Origin: Weeksella virosa DSM 16922
GTDB lineage: Bacteria; Bacteroidota; Bacteroidia; Flavobacteriales; Weeksellaceae
Reading direction: 5' to 3'
NCBI RefSeq assembly: GCF_000189415.1
Contig: NC_015144.1
Coordinates: 997,501-1,061,500 of the forward strand
Length of the DNA: 64,000 nt
Shown piece after piece: positions 26,185 through 35,277 of the stretch (position 1 is its first letter; every line of letters begins with the position of its first letter). Position numbers and translations under genes: made by a program. The notes below the pieces were generated by a model. That model saw nothing but the letters and a program-made list of their open reading frames with translations. It had not been told where the DNA came from and searched no databases.

Positions 26185-26891
26185 ATGAATACAGTAAAAG
26201 ATAAAGTAGCATATATAACGGGCGGTTCGAAAGGAATCGGTTTCGGAATCGCACACACCCTCATAGAAGCTGGCATGAAAGTGGCGATATCTGGGCGCGA
26301 CAAAGAAAGCATCGAACAAGCAAAACACGCCTTGGGTAACCAAAATGTTTTGGCAATTGTGTCGGTTGTAGAAATTATGAAGACGAAGTAAAAGCCATCG
26401 AAACAATTGTAAAAGAATTTGGCAAAGTTGATGTAGTAATTGCCAATGCCGGATTGGGAAAATTCGCCCCAATAGATCAACTTGCTTTAGAAGACTGGCA
26501 CTCGATGATAGACACCAATCTAACGGGTGTTTTCCATACCCTAAAAGCTTCAGTAGAACAACTCAAAGAACATAAAGGATATTATATAACAATTGCTAGT
26601 TTGGCCGGTACGAACTTTTTTGCAAATGGCACAGCTTACAATGCCTCTAAGTTTGGTGTAGTAGGGTTTACACAAGCTGCCATGCTCGATTTACGTAATT
26701 ATGACGTGAAATGTACCACAATTTTGCCCGGATCGGTAACCTCACATTTCAATGGTCATGTACCAAACGAAAAAGATGCCTGGAAAATCCAACCAGAAGA
26801 TATGGGGCAGCTGATTGTAGATTTACTAAAAATGAATGCCAATGTACTTCCTAGTAAAATAGAAATCCGCCCGACCAAAACAACTTTATAA
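26185..26891 (+). pseudogene. Frameshifted short-chain dehydrogenase (FabG-like)
   Basis: Two adjacent frames together encode one classical SDR of about 235 aa. The first (26185-26391) has the NADP loop TGGSKGIGFGI. The second picks up with NYEDEVKAIETIVKEFGKVD and carries the NAG motif, the catalytic Ser in IASLAG, and YNASK. The shift falls near 26360-26370, where the normal path appears to lack one base (VSDVRNYEDE expected; the sequence reads VSVVEIMKTK then a stop). Every catalytic motif is intact otherwise, so it is either a recent pseudogene or a sequencing error. It follows the ABC ATPase by 4 nt. The natural substrate is unknown. Confidence 0.85.
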
Positions 26892-26925
26892 GTTTGTGAA
26901 ACACACATCTCTTATAAAAAATAAA

Positions 26926-26957
26926 AAAAAGCAACACGATATTTCATGTTGCTTTTT
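26926..26957. terminator. Bidirectional terminator
   Basis: AAAAAGCAACA (26926-26936) and TGTTGCTTTTT (26947-26957) form an 11-bp stem with A/T runs on both sides. It lies between the convergent SDR and small secreted protein genes and can serve both. Confidence 0.85.
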
Positions 26958-26977
26958 AACTATTTTTCTGGCACTGA

Positions 26978-27217
26978 TTATCTTTTTCTTTCGACAGGCT
27001 CTGCCTTCAAAGTAGCTTCTTTTACCGCTGAAACTGGTTGAGTTGCTTTTTGTTGGTAATGAGAAGAATTTTTCAGTGTAGCTGCCTTTCCTTGAGTATT
27101 AACAGCTTTGCTTTCTTTTGTTGGGTTCTCTTGTTTTTGAAACTTTTTTGAAGGACCTTGTTGCGCAAATGCTACTGCCGCAACAGAAAATAACGATAAT
27201 AAAAGTAATTTTTTCAT
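26978..27217 (-). CDS. Small secreted Lys/Gln-rich protein
   Basis: 79 aa from the ATG at 27217: a signal peptide MKKLLLLSLFSVAAVAFAQ is followed by about 60 polar residues rich in Lys, Gln, Ala and Thr (for example FQKQENPTKESKAVNTQG and KAEPVERKR at the end). It has no hydrophobic core and is probably disordered in the periplasm or outside. The open frame extends upstream to 27271, but the inner Met is preferred because it begins a clean signal peptide. No known family is recognised. Confidence 0.6.
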   Translation of the reverse strand: MKKLLLLSLFSVAAVAFAQQGPSKKFQKQENPTKESKAVNTQGKAATLKNSSHYQQKATQPVSAVKEATLKAEPVERKR

Positions 27218-27309
27218 ATTGTGTAATTTTGAATTGTAGTAAATATAATTAAAATATAAATATAAAAACAATATTTCTGATTAATTCTTATAAAATAACA
27301 GTTTTATTA

Positions 27310-27317
27310 TAAATTTG
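27310..27317 (+). promoter_or_regulatory. Candidate promoter of glycolipid cassette
   Basis: TAAATTTG matches TAnnTTTG and lies 18 bp before the GT2 start codon. The spacing gives a short leader. Confidence 0.45.
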
Positions 27318-27335
27318 TATACCTTTTAACAAAGA

Positions 27336-28058
27336 ATGAAAAAAGACCTTACAATCATTATCCCAATATTCAACGAAGAAGATAACCTTGAGCGTGTAGA
27401 AAAAGAACTTACCAATTATTTAAGAAAAGCTTCTCTACCAACCAAGGTTTTATTGATAAATGATGGATCAAAAGACAACAGTCTTCAGCTAATAAAAAAT
27501 ATTTGTAGCCGAAACAACGCTTTTTATTTTATTAGTTTTGATAAAAATTATGGTCTAAGTGCTGCGATAAAAGCTGGTTTCGACTGGGCAGATACTAGTT
27601 GGGTGGGCTATATAGATGCCGATTTACAGACATCTCCAGAAGATTTCGAAAAACTCCTTATACATATTCCGCAATACGATTTGGTAACAGGCGTGCGTGC
27701 CAATAGAAAAGACTCTCTGGGGAAAAACTTGTCCTCTAAGATTGCGAACAGCATCCGACGTGCTTTCACCAACGACGGGATGGACGATACGGGTTGTCCG
27801 TTAAAAATCATGCGAACAGATATGGCAAAAAAAATTCCAATGTTCAAGGGATTACATCGTTTTTTACCCGCAATGATTTTATTACAAAATGGAAAAATTA
27901 CTCAAATTCCGGTTCGTCATTTCCCAAGGATTGCTGGCGTTTCAAAATTCAATATGTGGAACCGTCTACTAGGTCCACTTTCTGATTGCTTTGCCTATCT
28001 TTGGATGAAAAAAAAATACATCAATTATACGGTAAAAGAAAGCAATGTCGACACCTAA
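27336..28058 (+). CDS. GT2 polyprenyl-phosphate glycosyltransferase (DPM1/ArnC-like)
   Basis: 240-aa GT-A enzyme expected to transfer a sugar from a nucleotide donor to a polyprenyl phosphate on the inner face of the membrane. The opening LTIIIPIFNEEDNLERVE and the DxD site in WVGYIDADLQTSPEDFEKL near residue 95 are typical. TGVRANRKDSLGKNLSSKIA and GCPLKIMRTDMAKKIPMF follow the DPM1/ArnC pattern. It lacks the C-terminal membrane anchor of ArnC; the adjacent LAB_N membrane protein may replace that. First of three overlapping genes (14 nt overlap with the next). The lipid-linked sugar would serve the GT39 enzyme at 28673. Confidence 0.88.
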   Translation: MKKDLTIIIPIFNEEDNLERVEKELTNYLRKASLPTKVLLINDGSKDNSLQLIKNICSRNNAFYFISFDKNYGLSAAIKAGFDWADTSWVGYIDADLQTSPEDFEKLLIHIPQYDLVTGVRANRKDSLGKNLSSKIANSIRRAFTNDGMDDTGCPLKIMRTDMAKKIPMFKGLHRFLPAMILLQNGKITQIPVRHFPRIAGVSKFNMWNRLLGPLSDCFAYLWMKKKYINYTVKESNVDT

Positions 28059-28680
28059 TTGGTTTATTTACATGATAGGATTTGTGGCGCAAATCTTGTT
28101 TTCTAGTCGCCTCATTCTACAATGGTTAATCTCTGAAAAAAACAAAAAAGTCCTAACCCCAAAACTCTTTTGGGAATTTAGTTTAGCAGCATCGATTTTG
28201 CTTTTTATCTATGGATATCTGCGTCATGATTTTGCTATTATGCTAGGACAAACGTTAACATATTATATATATATCCGCAATATTCAACTCCAGAATCATT
28301 GGAAATCTTTCCCAAAAATAATTCGAATAAGTTTACTGATATTCCCTGTTATTTTGGTTGTGGTAGGATTCAATAACGGAATTATCGATGTGGATAATCT
28401 TTTTAGAAACGAAAAAATACCGCTCTGGTTACTCACCTTAGGAATCCTTTCTCAGGTCATGTTTACCTTTCGGTTTGTGTATCAGTGGCTGTATTCTGAA
28501 TATCAAAAAAACTCTAGTTTACCAATCGGATTCTGGGTTATTAGCCTCATCGGAAGCTTTTTTATCCTAACCTATGCCATCATCCGAAAAGATCCTGTCT
28601 TATTTATTGGCCATTTTATGGGATTTATTATCTATTTTAGGAACATAATTTTGATTTGGAAAACCCAAAAAGATGACTAA
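28045..28680 (+). CDS. Tandem LAB_N membrane protein
   Basis: 211-aa integral membrane protein made of two copies of the lipid-A-biosynthesis N-terminal (LAB_N) domain, each about 70 residues with three helices. Copy 1 has ILQWLISEKNKKVLTPKLFW; copy 2 has VYQWLYSEYQKNSSLPIGFW. Each is followed by a G-H-F or G-Q-T turn and YFRN or YIRN. LAB_N domains occur beside GT2/GT39 pairs and are thought to help move or hold a lipid-linked sugar, but the mechanism is not settled. It overlaps both neighbours, so its product is made together with them. Confidence 0.85.
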   Translation: MSTPNWFIYMIGFVAQILFSSRLILQWLISEKNKKVLTPKLFWEFSLAASILLFIYGYLRHDFAIMLGQTLTYYIYIRNIQLQNHWKSFPKIIRISLLIFPVILVVVGFNNGIIDVDNLFRNEKIPLWLLTLGILSQVMFTFRFVYQWLYSEYQKNSSLPIGFWVISLIGSFFILTYAIIRKDPVLFIGHFMGFIIYFRNIILIWKTQKDD

Positions 28681-30295
28681 AACCAACAAAGAATATATTT
28701 TTCTTGCACTCATCACCATACTGATGCTCTTTATCAATCTCGGTCTTACACCGACAAATATAATGGAAGCAAGAAATTTTGTAACGGCAAGAGAAATTAT
28801 AGATAGCAATAACTGGATTTTTACGACGCTCAACGGATTGCCTCGTTACGAAAAACCCCCTTTACCCACTTGGATCACTGCTATTTTTGGTAAATTTTTT
28901 GGTTTTGATAATCTATATTATCTCCGTATTCCGGTTGCTATAATTACTGTTTTATTGGTTTTCTATTTTTATCATTTGGTAAAACGATTTACCACCCATT
29001 TCCATGCGTATTTGGCGAGTCTAATTCTCATTACTTCTTTCTATATTTTCTTTGCAGGACGTGATAATAATTGGGATATGTACACGCATAGTTTCGTGAT
29101 TATCGCTTTGTTTTATCTACTTCTCCTCTATCAGAAATGTTACCCAATAGGGTATAAATTCTATTTAGGTGCAATCAGTTCGCTCTCATTAGCAGCCTCT
29201 ATCCTCAGTAAAGGACCTGTCTCTTTGTATGCTTTATATTTACCTTTTTTACTAGCCTATTTCTTGGTCTACAAAGACAATCGGAAAAGCAAATTCCTGA
29301 TAGCTTTATCGATTACGGTAACTGGTACATTGATCGGTTTTAGTTGGATGTGGTATGTAAAAACGCACGATCCCCTACCCTTTTCTAAAGCAGCAAAAAC
29401 AGAAATTTCTCGTTGGGGAAGTTACAACATTCGTCCTTTTTATTATTATTGGAGCTTCTTTACACAATCGGGCATTTGGACCGTAGTTGCTTTTATTGCA
29501 CTACTTTATCCGTACCTAAAAAACAAAGTAAGCAACCCAAAAGCCTATCAATTTGCCTTTCTTTGGACAATTTTTTCTTTAATTTTATTATCGATTATCC
29601 CCGAAAAGAAAACACGCTACATCTTACCAACACTGATCCCTCTAGCCTACAATACAAGTTTTTATGTTTTGTATTTGTATAAAAACTTTACAACAATTTC
29701 TAATAAAGAGCGTTTGGCTGCTAATTTTTCTTTCGGGATTATTGGGATAATTGCTTGTCTTTTTGTCGGGATTATTCCCTACCTCATTTTGCAAAAAAGT
29801 TTTTCTTTCTATGCAATTCCTTTGGTTTTGAGTGGTTTGTTCTTTGGATGGACGATTCTCAACAGCCTGAAATCGAGGAATTTTATGCTCGTTTTTTATT
29901 CTACAATTCTTTTGATGACTTCTGTAGTTGCGTTTGCTTATCCTGTTTTCACCTCGAAGTTGAATAATCCCAAGTATACCTCTCGTGAAAACTTCCATGA
30001 AATAGAAAAGCAATGGAACATCAAAACGTATGAATCTGATGGTTTTATTCCCGAATTGATTTTGGCCTATGGAGAGCCAATTCCGGTTATCAAAAATCTA
30101 GATGAAATTACTTTACCAAAAAGTGATCGTTTCGGTGTATTATTAGATGTAAACGATACGATATTTATGGATTCTGTTTTGTTTGGGTATCATCATCAGA
30201 AAATTACGACTCTAGATTTTAATCGTGTTCATCCGAACACTCCCTTTTATAATCCGAGACTGACTCGCGCTTATTATTTGGTCGAAAAAAAGTAA
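28673..30295 (+). CDS. GT39 glycosyltransferase, ArnT/PMT-like
   Basis: 540-aa membrane enzyme with about 12 helices. It should transfer a sugar from a polyprenyl-phosphate donor to an acceptor such as lipid A, protein or a cell-surface glycan on the outer face. The catalytic first loop has NIMEARNFVTAREIIDS near residue 30, with the acidic residue expected in GT39/83, and LNGLPRYEKPPLPTW near residue 60, a hallmark of the family. The C-terminal 100 residues form a periplasmic domain. The order GT2, LAB_N, GT39 with overlaps of 14 and 8 nt forms one functional cassette. Its acceptor cannot be read from sequence; lipid A is the most common for this arrangement. Confidence 0.88.
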   Translation: MTKTNKEYIFLALITILMLFINLGLTPTNIMEARNFVTAREIIDSNNWIFTTLNGLPRYEKPPLPTWITAIFGKFFGFDNLYYLRIPVAIITVLLVFYFYHLVKRFTTHFHAYLASLILITSFYIFFAGRDNNWDMYTHSFVIIALFYLLLLYQKCYPIGYKFYLGAISSLSLAASILSKGPVSLYALYLPFLLAYFLVYKDNRKSKFLIALSITVTGTLIGFSWMWYVKTHDPLPFSKAAKTEISRWGSYNIRPFYYYWSFFTQSGIWTVVAFIALLYPYLKNKVSNPKAYQFAFLWTIFSLILLSIIPEKKTRYILPTLIPLAYNTSFYVLYLYKNFTTISNKERLAANFSFGIIGIIACLFVGIIPYLILQKSFSFYAIPLVLSGLFFGWTILNSLKSRNFMLVFYSTILLMTSVVAFAYPVFTSKLNNPKYTSRENFHEIEKQWNIKTYESDGFIPELILAYGEPIPVIKNLDEITLPKSDRFGVLLDVNDTIFMDSVLFGYHHQKITTLDFNRVHPNTPFYNPRLTRAYYLVEKK

Positions 30296-30333
30296 TTTCT
30301 TCTAAAAAATGAGTCGAAATTGCAAAGAACTTT

Positions 30334-30341
30334 TAACTTTG
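30334..30341 (+). promoter_or_regulatory. Candidate serS promoter box
   Basis: TAACTTTG, 19 bp before the serS start, matches TAnnTTTG. It lies in the 65-bp gap after the GT39 gene, so serS is probably transcribed independently. Confidence 0.45.
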
Positions 30342-30360
30342 TTGTAAAATCAATTATACT

Positions 30361-31629
30361 ATGCTTGTAGTTTCTTACATTCAAGAAAATAAGGAAGAAG
30401 TTATTGAAGGACTTAAGAAAAGAAATTTCAAAGAACTTTATTTGATCGACGAAGTGTTGAGTTTGGATGAATTACGTCGTAAAACACAATTCGAGTTAGA
30501 CACAATTTTGGCAGAATCGAATAAACTTTCTAAAGAAATCGGGAACCTTTTCAAATCGGGACAGACAGAAGATGCCAATAAACTGAAAGAACAAACGACC
30601 GAACTAAAATCATCGTCCAAAGAACTACAAGATTTATTATCCGAATACGAAGCATCGATTCAGAATATTTTATATCAAATTCCTAATGTACCCAACGAAT
30701 TGGTGAAAGCAGGAAAAGATGAAAATGATAATGAAATCGTTTTTTCTTCAGGAGATGCTTCTCCCAAGAAAGGATATTTACCGCATTGGGAAGTAGCCAA
30801 GAAATACGATTTGATTGATTTTGAATTGGGAGTGAAAATTACTGGTGCAGGTTTTCCTGTTTACAAAGGAAAAGGAGCTCGGTTGCAACGCGCTTTGATT
30901 CAATATTTTTTGGATAAAAACACCGCAGCTGATTACCAAGAAATCATCCCGCCATTTGTGGTGAATGAAGCTTCTGGTTACGGAACGGGACAATTACCCG
31001 ACAAAGAAGGACAAATGTATTATGTAAAAGAAGATGATTTGTATTTGATACCGACTTCTGAAGTTCCTGTGACCAATATTTACCGCGATGTTATCTTGAG
31101 AGATGAAGAATTACCGTTGAAACATACAGCATATTCACCTTGTTTCCGTAGAGAGGCAGGAAGTTATGGGAAAGATGTACGTGGACTAAATCGTTTACAT
31201 CAGTTCGAGAAGGTAGAAATTGTTCGCATAGAAAAACCAGAAAATTCGATGGCTGCCTTAGACGAAATGGTTGAGCATGTAAAAGGTTTATTGGAGGAGT
31301 TGGATTTGCCTTACCGTATTTTACGTTTATGTGCTGGCGATACAGGTTTTGCCTCATCGATTACCTACGACTTCGAGGTTTTTTCTCAGGCTCAAGAAAA
31401 ATGGTTAGAAGTTAGTTCGGTATCAAACTTTAGAGATTTTCAGGCAAATCGTCTAAAATTGCGTTATAAGGCAGGAAATGCTTCTCAGCTGCTTCACACT
31501 CTAAACGGTTCTGCATTGGCATTGCCTCGGATTCTAGCTTCGATACTTGAGAACTATCAGCAAGAAGATGGAAGCATCAGAATTCCGAAAGTGTTGGTTC
31601 CTTATACTGGATTTTCAGAGATTAAATAA
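30361..31629 (+). CDS. serS: Seryl-tRNA synthetase
   Basis: Class II aminoacyl-tRNA synthetase of 422 aa that charges tRNA-Ser. The N-terminal helical arm (about residues 28-105) is the long antiparallel coiled coil that grips the tRNA. Motif 2 is SPCFRREAGSYGKDVRGLNR near residues 259-278, with HQFEKVE after it. Motif 3 is LNGSALALPRILASILENYQ near residue 380. IPTSEVPVTN near residue 230 is the serine and ATP pocket. It ends with a strong terminator and appears monocistronic. Confidence 0.96.
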   Translation: MLVVSYIQENKEEVIEGLKKRNFKELYLIDEVLSLDELRRKTQFELDTILAESNKLSKEIGNLFKSGQTEDANKLKEQTTELKSSSKELQDLLSEYEASIQNILYQIPNVPNELVKAGKDENDNEIVFSSGDASPKKGYLPHWEVAKKYDLIDFELGVKITGAGFPVYKGKGARLQRALIQYFLDKNTAADYQEIIPPFVVNEASGYGTGQLPDKEGQMYYVKEDDLYLIPTSEVPVTNIYRDVILRDEELPLKHTAYSPCFRREAGSYGKDVRGLNRLHQFEKVEIVRIEKPENSMAALDEMVEHVKGLLEELDLPYRILRLCAGDTGFASSITYDFEVFSQAQEKWLEVSSVSNFRDFQANRLKLRYKAGNASQLLHTLNGSALALPRILASILENYQQEDGSIRIPKVLVPYTGFSEIK

Positions 31630-31650
31630 AAGAACTATCGTTCTCAAGTA

Positions 31651-31690
31651 AAAAAATGGTTCGAGAAAATACTTCTCGAACCATTTTTTT
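31651..31690 (+). terminator. serS terminator
   Basis: A long stem: ATGGTTCGAGAA pairs with TTCTCGAACCAT around a short loop, flanked by A-run and T-run. It lies 22 bp after the serS stop. Confidence 0.92.
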
Positions 31691-31715
31691 ATTAATCTTT
31701 TGGTTTATCCTACCG

Positions 31716-31753
31716 AAATAAAAAGAGGGACGAAATACATTCAACCCTCTTTT
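31716..31753 (-). terminator. glmS terminator
   Basis: AAAAGAGGG (31721-31729) and CCCTCTTTT (31745-31753) form a 9-bp stem, followed on the minus strand by T-rich sequence. It ends the GT5-DUF4270-glmS operon. Confidence 0.8.
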
Positions 31754-31783
31754 ACTATACTTATACTTGAAATAAAGTTGCTA

Positions 31784-33631
31784 TTATTCTACGGTAACCG
31801 ATTTTGCCAAATTTCTTGGTTGATCGACATTTTTACCTAACTTCACTGCTACCCAATACGATAATAATTGCAATGGAATAGCTGTGAGAATTGGCGAGAA
31901 TTCTTCTTCAGTTTCTGGAATTACCACATAATCATCCGCCATATTGACTACTTGCTCATCGCCTTCGTTTACGATTGCGATAACTTTGGCACTTCTAGAT
32001 TTTATTTCTTGAATATTAGAAACCACTTTCTCGTAGTAGCCTTTTTTGGTTGCAATTACAATTACAGGCATATTCTCGTCTAATAAAGCAATAGGTCCGT
32101 GCTTCATTTCTGCGGCAGGATAGCCTTCTGCATGGATATACGAGATTTCTTTTAGTTTTAATGCACCTTCTAATGCAGAAGGATAATTGTATCCACGACC
32201 TAGATAAATAACATTTTTATTATCCTTGTATTTTTCGGCAATTTTTTCTACTACCCCTTCACAGTTTTCTAGAATTTGTTCTACTTTGTTTGGGATATTT
32301 TCTAATTCGCGAATCAATAAGTTGAAGCGCTCATTAGACAATTCTCCTTTATGTTTACCTAATTTGATGGCAATCATCGCCAATACAGTCAGCTGAGCAG
32401 TGAAAGCTTTGGTAGAAGCTACTCCAATTTCTGGTCCTGCATGGGTATATGCACCGGCATCGGTAATGCGTGCAATTGATGACCCAACTACATTATTGAT
32501 ACCGAAAATAAAAGCTCCTTTTTCTTTGGCTAACTTTAGTGCTGCTAAAGTATCGGCTGTCTCTCCCGATTGCGAAATTGCAATTACTACATCATTTTTC
32601 TTGATGATCGGATTTCTGTATCGAAATTCTGACGCATATTCCACTTCTACCGGAATACGAGCAAAATCCTCAATCATGTATTCTGCTATTAAACCAGCAT
32701 GGTAAGAGGTTCCGCATGCAACAATAATGATTCTTTTGGCGTTGAGGAATTTCTCTTGATGATCCCAAATTCCGGCCATCTTAATTATTCCTTCGTCAAC
32801 CAACAAACGTCCACGTAGCGTATCGTAAATAGAGCGTGGTTGCTCATGAATTTCTTTCAGCATGAAATGTTCATAACCTCCTTTTTCGATTTGTTCGATA
32901 TTCAATTGTAGTTCTTGAATGTTGGGGGTTACTTCAGTATTGTTTTCTATTTTTCGGATATCAACTTCTTTTCCTCTGGTGATTGTCGCCATTTCTCCGT
33001 CATCTAAGTACACGGCGTCTTTGGTAAACTCGATAAAAGGTGATGCATCAGAGGCTATAAAATACTCATTTTTCCCAATTCCGATGGCTAATGGAGAACC
33101 TAATCGCCCCACTACTATTTCGTCTGTATTTTCTTTATCCAAAACAGCAATTGCATAAGCACCAATTACTTGGTTGAGTGCTAAGCGTACAGCATCGGTA
33201 AGATTAAGTTTATTTTCATCTTGTAGGTATTGAATGAAATTTACTAAAACTTCGGTATCGGTTTCACTATAAAAAGTAAATCCTTTTTCTACCAATAATT
33301 GTTTCAGTGTATCGTAGTTTTCGATAATACCATTATGTACCAAAACGATGCGTCCATTGTTACTTAGGTGTGGATGCGAGTTTACATCATTTGGCACCCC
33401 ATGTGTTGCCCATCTTGTATGCCCAATCCCAACGGTCGGTGTATGGTCGATGTCTGTGCTTTTATCTTCCAAATCAGATACTTTGCCCTTGGTTTTCACC
33501 AACTCGAATTTATCCTCTTTTGCTAAAACTAATCCTGCACTATCATACCCTCGGTATTCTAGTCTTTTTAGCCCATTGATAATAATGGGATATGCTTGTC
33601 GGCTTCCAATATATCCTACGATTCCGCACAT
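31784..33631 (-). CDS. glmS: Glutamine-fructose-6-phosphate aminotransferase (isomerizing)
   Basis: Makes glucosamine-6-phosphate from fructose-6-phosphate and glutamine, the entry step to UDP-GlcNAc for peptidoglycan and the surface glycans encoded here. 615 aa, full length. Cys2 in MCGIVGYIG is the glutaminase nucleophile, with HTRWATHGVPNDVNSHPH near residue 72. Two SIS sugar-isomerase domains follow (VACGTSYHAG and ISQSGETADTLAALK; LGRGYNYPSALEGALKLKE). The C-terminal NLAKSVTVE is the conserved tail that closes the active site. It is the last gene of an operon with the DUF4270 and GT5 genes. No glmS ribozyme is seen in the 6-bp gap upstream. Confidence 0.96.
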   Translation of the reverse strand: MCGIVGYIGSRQAYPIIINGLKRLEYRGYDSAGLVLAKEDKFELVKTKGKVSDLEDKSTDIDHTPTVGIGHTRWATHGVPNDVNSHPHLSNNGRIVLVHNGIIENYDTLKQLLVEKGFTFYSETDTEVLVNFIQYLQDENKLNLTDAVRLALNQVIGAYAIAVLDKENTDEIVVGRLGSPLAIGIGKNEYFIASDASPFIEFTKDAVYLDDGEMATITRGKEVDIRKIENNTEVTPNIQELQLNIEQIEKGGYEHFMLKEIHEQPRSIYDTLRGRLLVDEGIIKMAGIWDHQEKFLNAKRIIIVACGTSYHAGLIAEYMIEDFARIPVEVEYASEFRYRNPIIKKNDVVIAISQSGETADTLAALKLAKEKGAFIFGINNVVGSSIARITDAGAYTHAGPEIGVASTKAFTAQLTVLAMIAIKLGKHKGELSNERFNLLIRELENIPNKVEQILENCEGVVEKIAEKYKDNKNVIYLGRGYNYPSALEGALKLKEISYIHAEGYPAAEMKHGPIALLDENMPVIVIATKKGYYEKVVSNIQEIKSRSAKVIAIVNEGDEQVVNMADDYVVIPETEEEFSPILTAIPLQLLSYWVAVKLGKNVDQPRNLAKSVTVE

Positions 33632-33637
33632 AATTTT

Positions 33638-35254
33638 TTACTTTTGAGTGTAATATACTAATAATTTAAGTTTCTTTTCTTGATCGGAAGATTGATTCCC
33701 ATGGAACACCAAACGGTGTGGAGAAGACACTCTATTATTATAATGAGGTTTCTCTGAATAGATGTTGGATTTCCCTATCTCTAATAAGAAATTACCCATA
33801 CCGATTCGCATTTCTTGGTTCTCGAATACTTCTCCTCTTTCGATCATCGATTTGAGATGATCTGTTATGTCTATAATATATTGGCCATCATTCTTCTTGA
33901 AGTTGTACATTGGATTAAAATGTACATTGTGCGGATAGCTATTGACAAAGGATTGTTGTCTTGTCATATCCGAATACATTTCATCTATCCATTTTCCTTC
34001 TTTTTGGTAATGATTCCATGCAAAAATATATGGTGGCTTTGAGGCGATATCTTGATAAGAGTTGTCCACATTCATAACTACTTTCGCCCCCACAATAATC
34101 CAATTGTTCCCTTTGGCTTTATTGCGAAAATCTTCTAATGCTTCTGGTTTGATATGGAGATTTATCATCGTACCATCCATACCATTGAGGTACAATCTCG
34201 ACGCTCCATTTACTCTGTCTGGATTTTGGGTTGCTGATAGTAATTCGGCACTTCTTTGGTTGCTAAACTGATTTAACTGTACCGTGAAATCTGGTCCTGA
34301 TTGTAAAGATGTCCATCGATTACGGAAACCAAAATCATAACTAGACTGCATTCGTTTAGGTTCTTCGCCTTCTTTTACTTTGGTATCGTCATGCGAATAA
34401 TACATCTTCAGCTGAATTTGGTTTGGATTGAATTGAAAATAAAATCCATTATCATTTTCTACCGAAATCTCTAATCCACGTAACACATTGCGAATGAAAG
34501 TTGCATTATCGCTCAAGTTTCCTGTACTTCGATTATTGATAATTTTTTGCTGGAAAAAGTCTTTGTCCAACATAACTTTGTACGCTACTTCTTCTTCGAA
34601 ATCGGTTGTTGATTTGTCTTTTTCTTTTACTATATTCTGCACCACAGTTTTAGTGATCTCTGTTGATCCTAAAACGGTTGGCAAAACCTCTATCTGATCC
34701 TTGTTACGCAAATTAGGGTTAGAATAATAAAGAGAATCGTAAAAAAGAACTGTATTCATTTCACGAACATTTAGACGCATCGTCGCATCTTTATGACCGT
34801 AAATCGAATCCAATTCATACGTGTTTTTTATCCACCATTTTTCTATTTTATCTTTATCTGTTCCGCTCGTTACTTTTACTGTATCTTGCTTTGCTGCTTT
34901 CTCTTTATGATATACCGGAATTCGAAGAACAACAGAATCTACTGTAGGATTTTGACCAAAGGTAGGATTTGCTCCCGATAGACGTACTTGGGTATAGAAT
35001 CGGGCTTTATTTTGCCCAAAAGTTGGTTCGTTGTACACACCAAGAATAGCGTTTTGTAATACTTTTTGGTTAGAAAGAATGGTGTCGGTAGTGGTATTGT
35101 ACGCAACAAGATCCAATTCGTACTTCGAGCCAGTTGCTCCTCCTCCTACCAATTCATCTCCTACAGTTAACGGGTCGTTATCACACGAAACCAACAGGCT
35201 GCTTGTGACCAATAGTGCAGATAAAACGGTAAGCACATTCAAGATTCTCTTCAT
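33638..35254 (-). CDS. DUF4270 lipoprotein
   Basis: 538-aa exported lipoprotein: MKRILNVLTVLSALLVTSSL then lipobox SLLVSC with the lipidated Cys near residue 24, followed by DNDPLTVGDELVGG. The body matches the DUF4270 family of Bacteroidota; the conserved beginning (NPTFGQNPTVDSVVLRIPVY near residue 95) suggests a beta-rich surface domain. Its function is unknown. It lies between the GT5 and glmS genes, only 6 bp from glmS. This order is, as far as I recall, common in flavobacteria, which hints at a link to cell-surface glycan or glycogen metabolism. Confidence 0.87.
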   Translation of the reverse strand: MKRILNVLTVLSALLVTSSLLVSCDNDPLTVGDELVGGGATGSKYELDLVAYNTTTDTILSNQKVLQNAILGVYNEPTFGQNKARFYTQVRLSGANPTFGQNPTVDSVVLRIPVYHKEKAAKQDTVKVTSGTDKDKIEKWWIKNTYELDSIYGHKDATMRLNVREMNTVLFYDSLYYSNPNLRNKDQIEVLPTVLGSTEITKTVVQNIVKEKDKSTTDFEEEVAYKVMLDKDFFQQKIINNRSTGNLSDNATFIRNVLRGLEISVENDNGFYFQFNPNQIQLKMYYSHDDTKVKEGEEPKRMQSSYDFGFRNRWTSLQSGPDFTVQLNQFSNQRSAELLSATQNPDRVNGASRLYLNGMDGTMINLHIKPEALEDFRNKAKGNNWIIVGAKVVMNVDNSYQDIASKPPYIFAWNHYQKEGKWIDEMYSDMTRQQSFVNSYPHNVHFNPMYNFKKNDGQYIIDITDHLKSMIERGEVFENQEMRIGMGNFLLEIGKSNIYSEKPHYNNRVSSPHRLVFHGNQSSDQEKKLKLLVYYTQK

Positions 35255-35277
35255 CCGGTATTCTAAATATTAAAAAA

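Noticed and set aside
28389-28397. Perfect DnaA box (TGTGGATAA) suggesting a replication origin
   Set aside because: It is a single copy inside the LAB_N coding sequence. No cluster of boxes, AT-rich unwinding region or dnaA gene is present in the window.
29642-30013. 123-codon antisense frame opposite the GT39 gene
   Set aside because: Antisense to a conserved transferase with no independent promoter or family match.
33632-33637. glmS ribozyme upstream of glmS
   Set aside because: Only 6 bp separate glmS from the DUF4270 gene, so there is no room for a ribozyme, and none was seen within the coding region.
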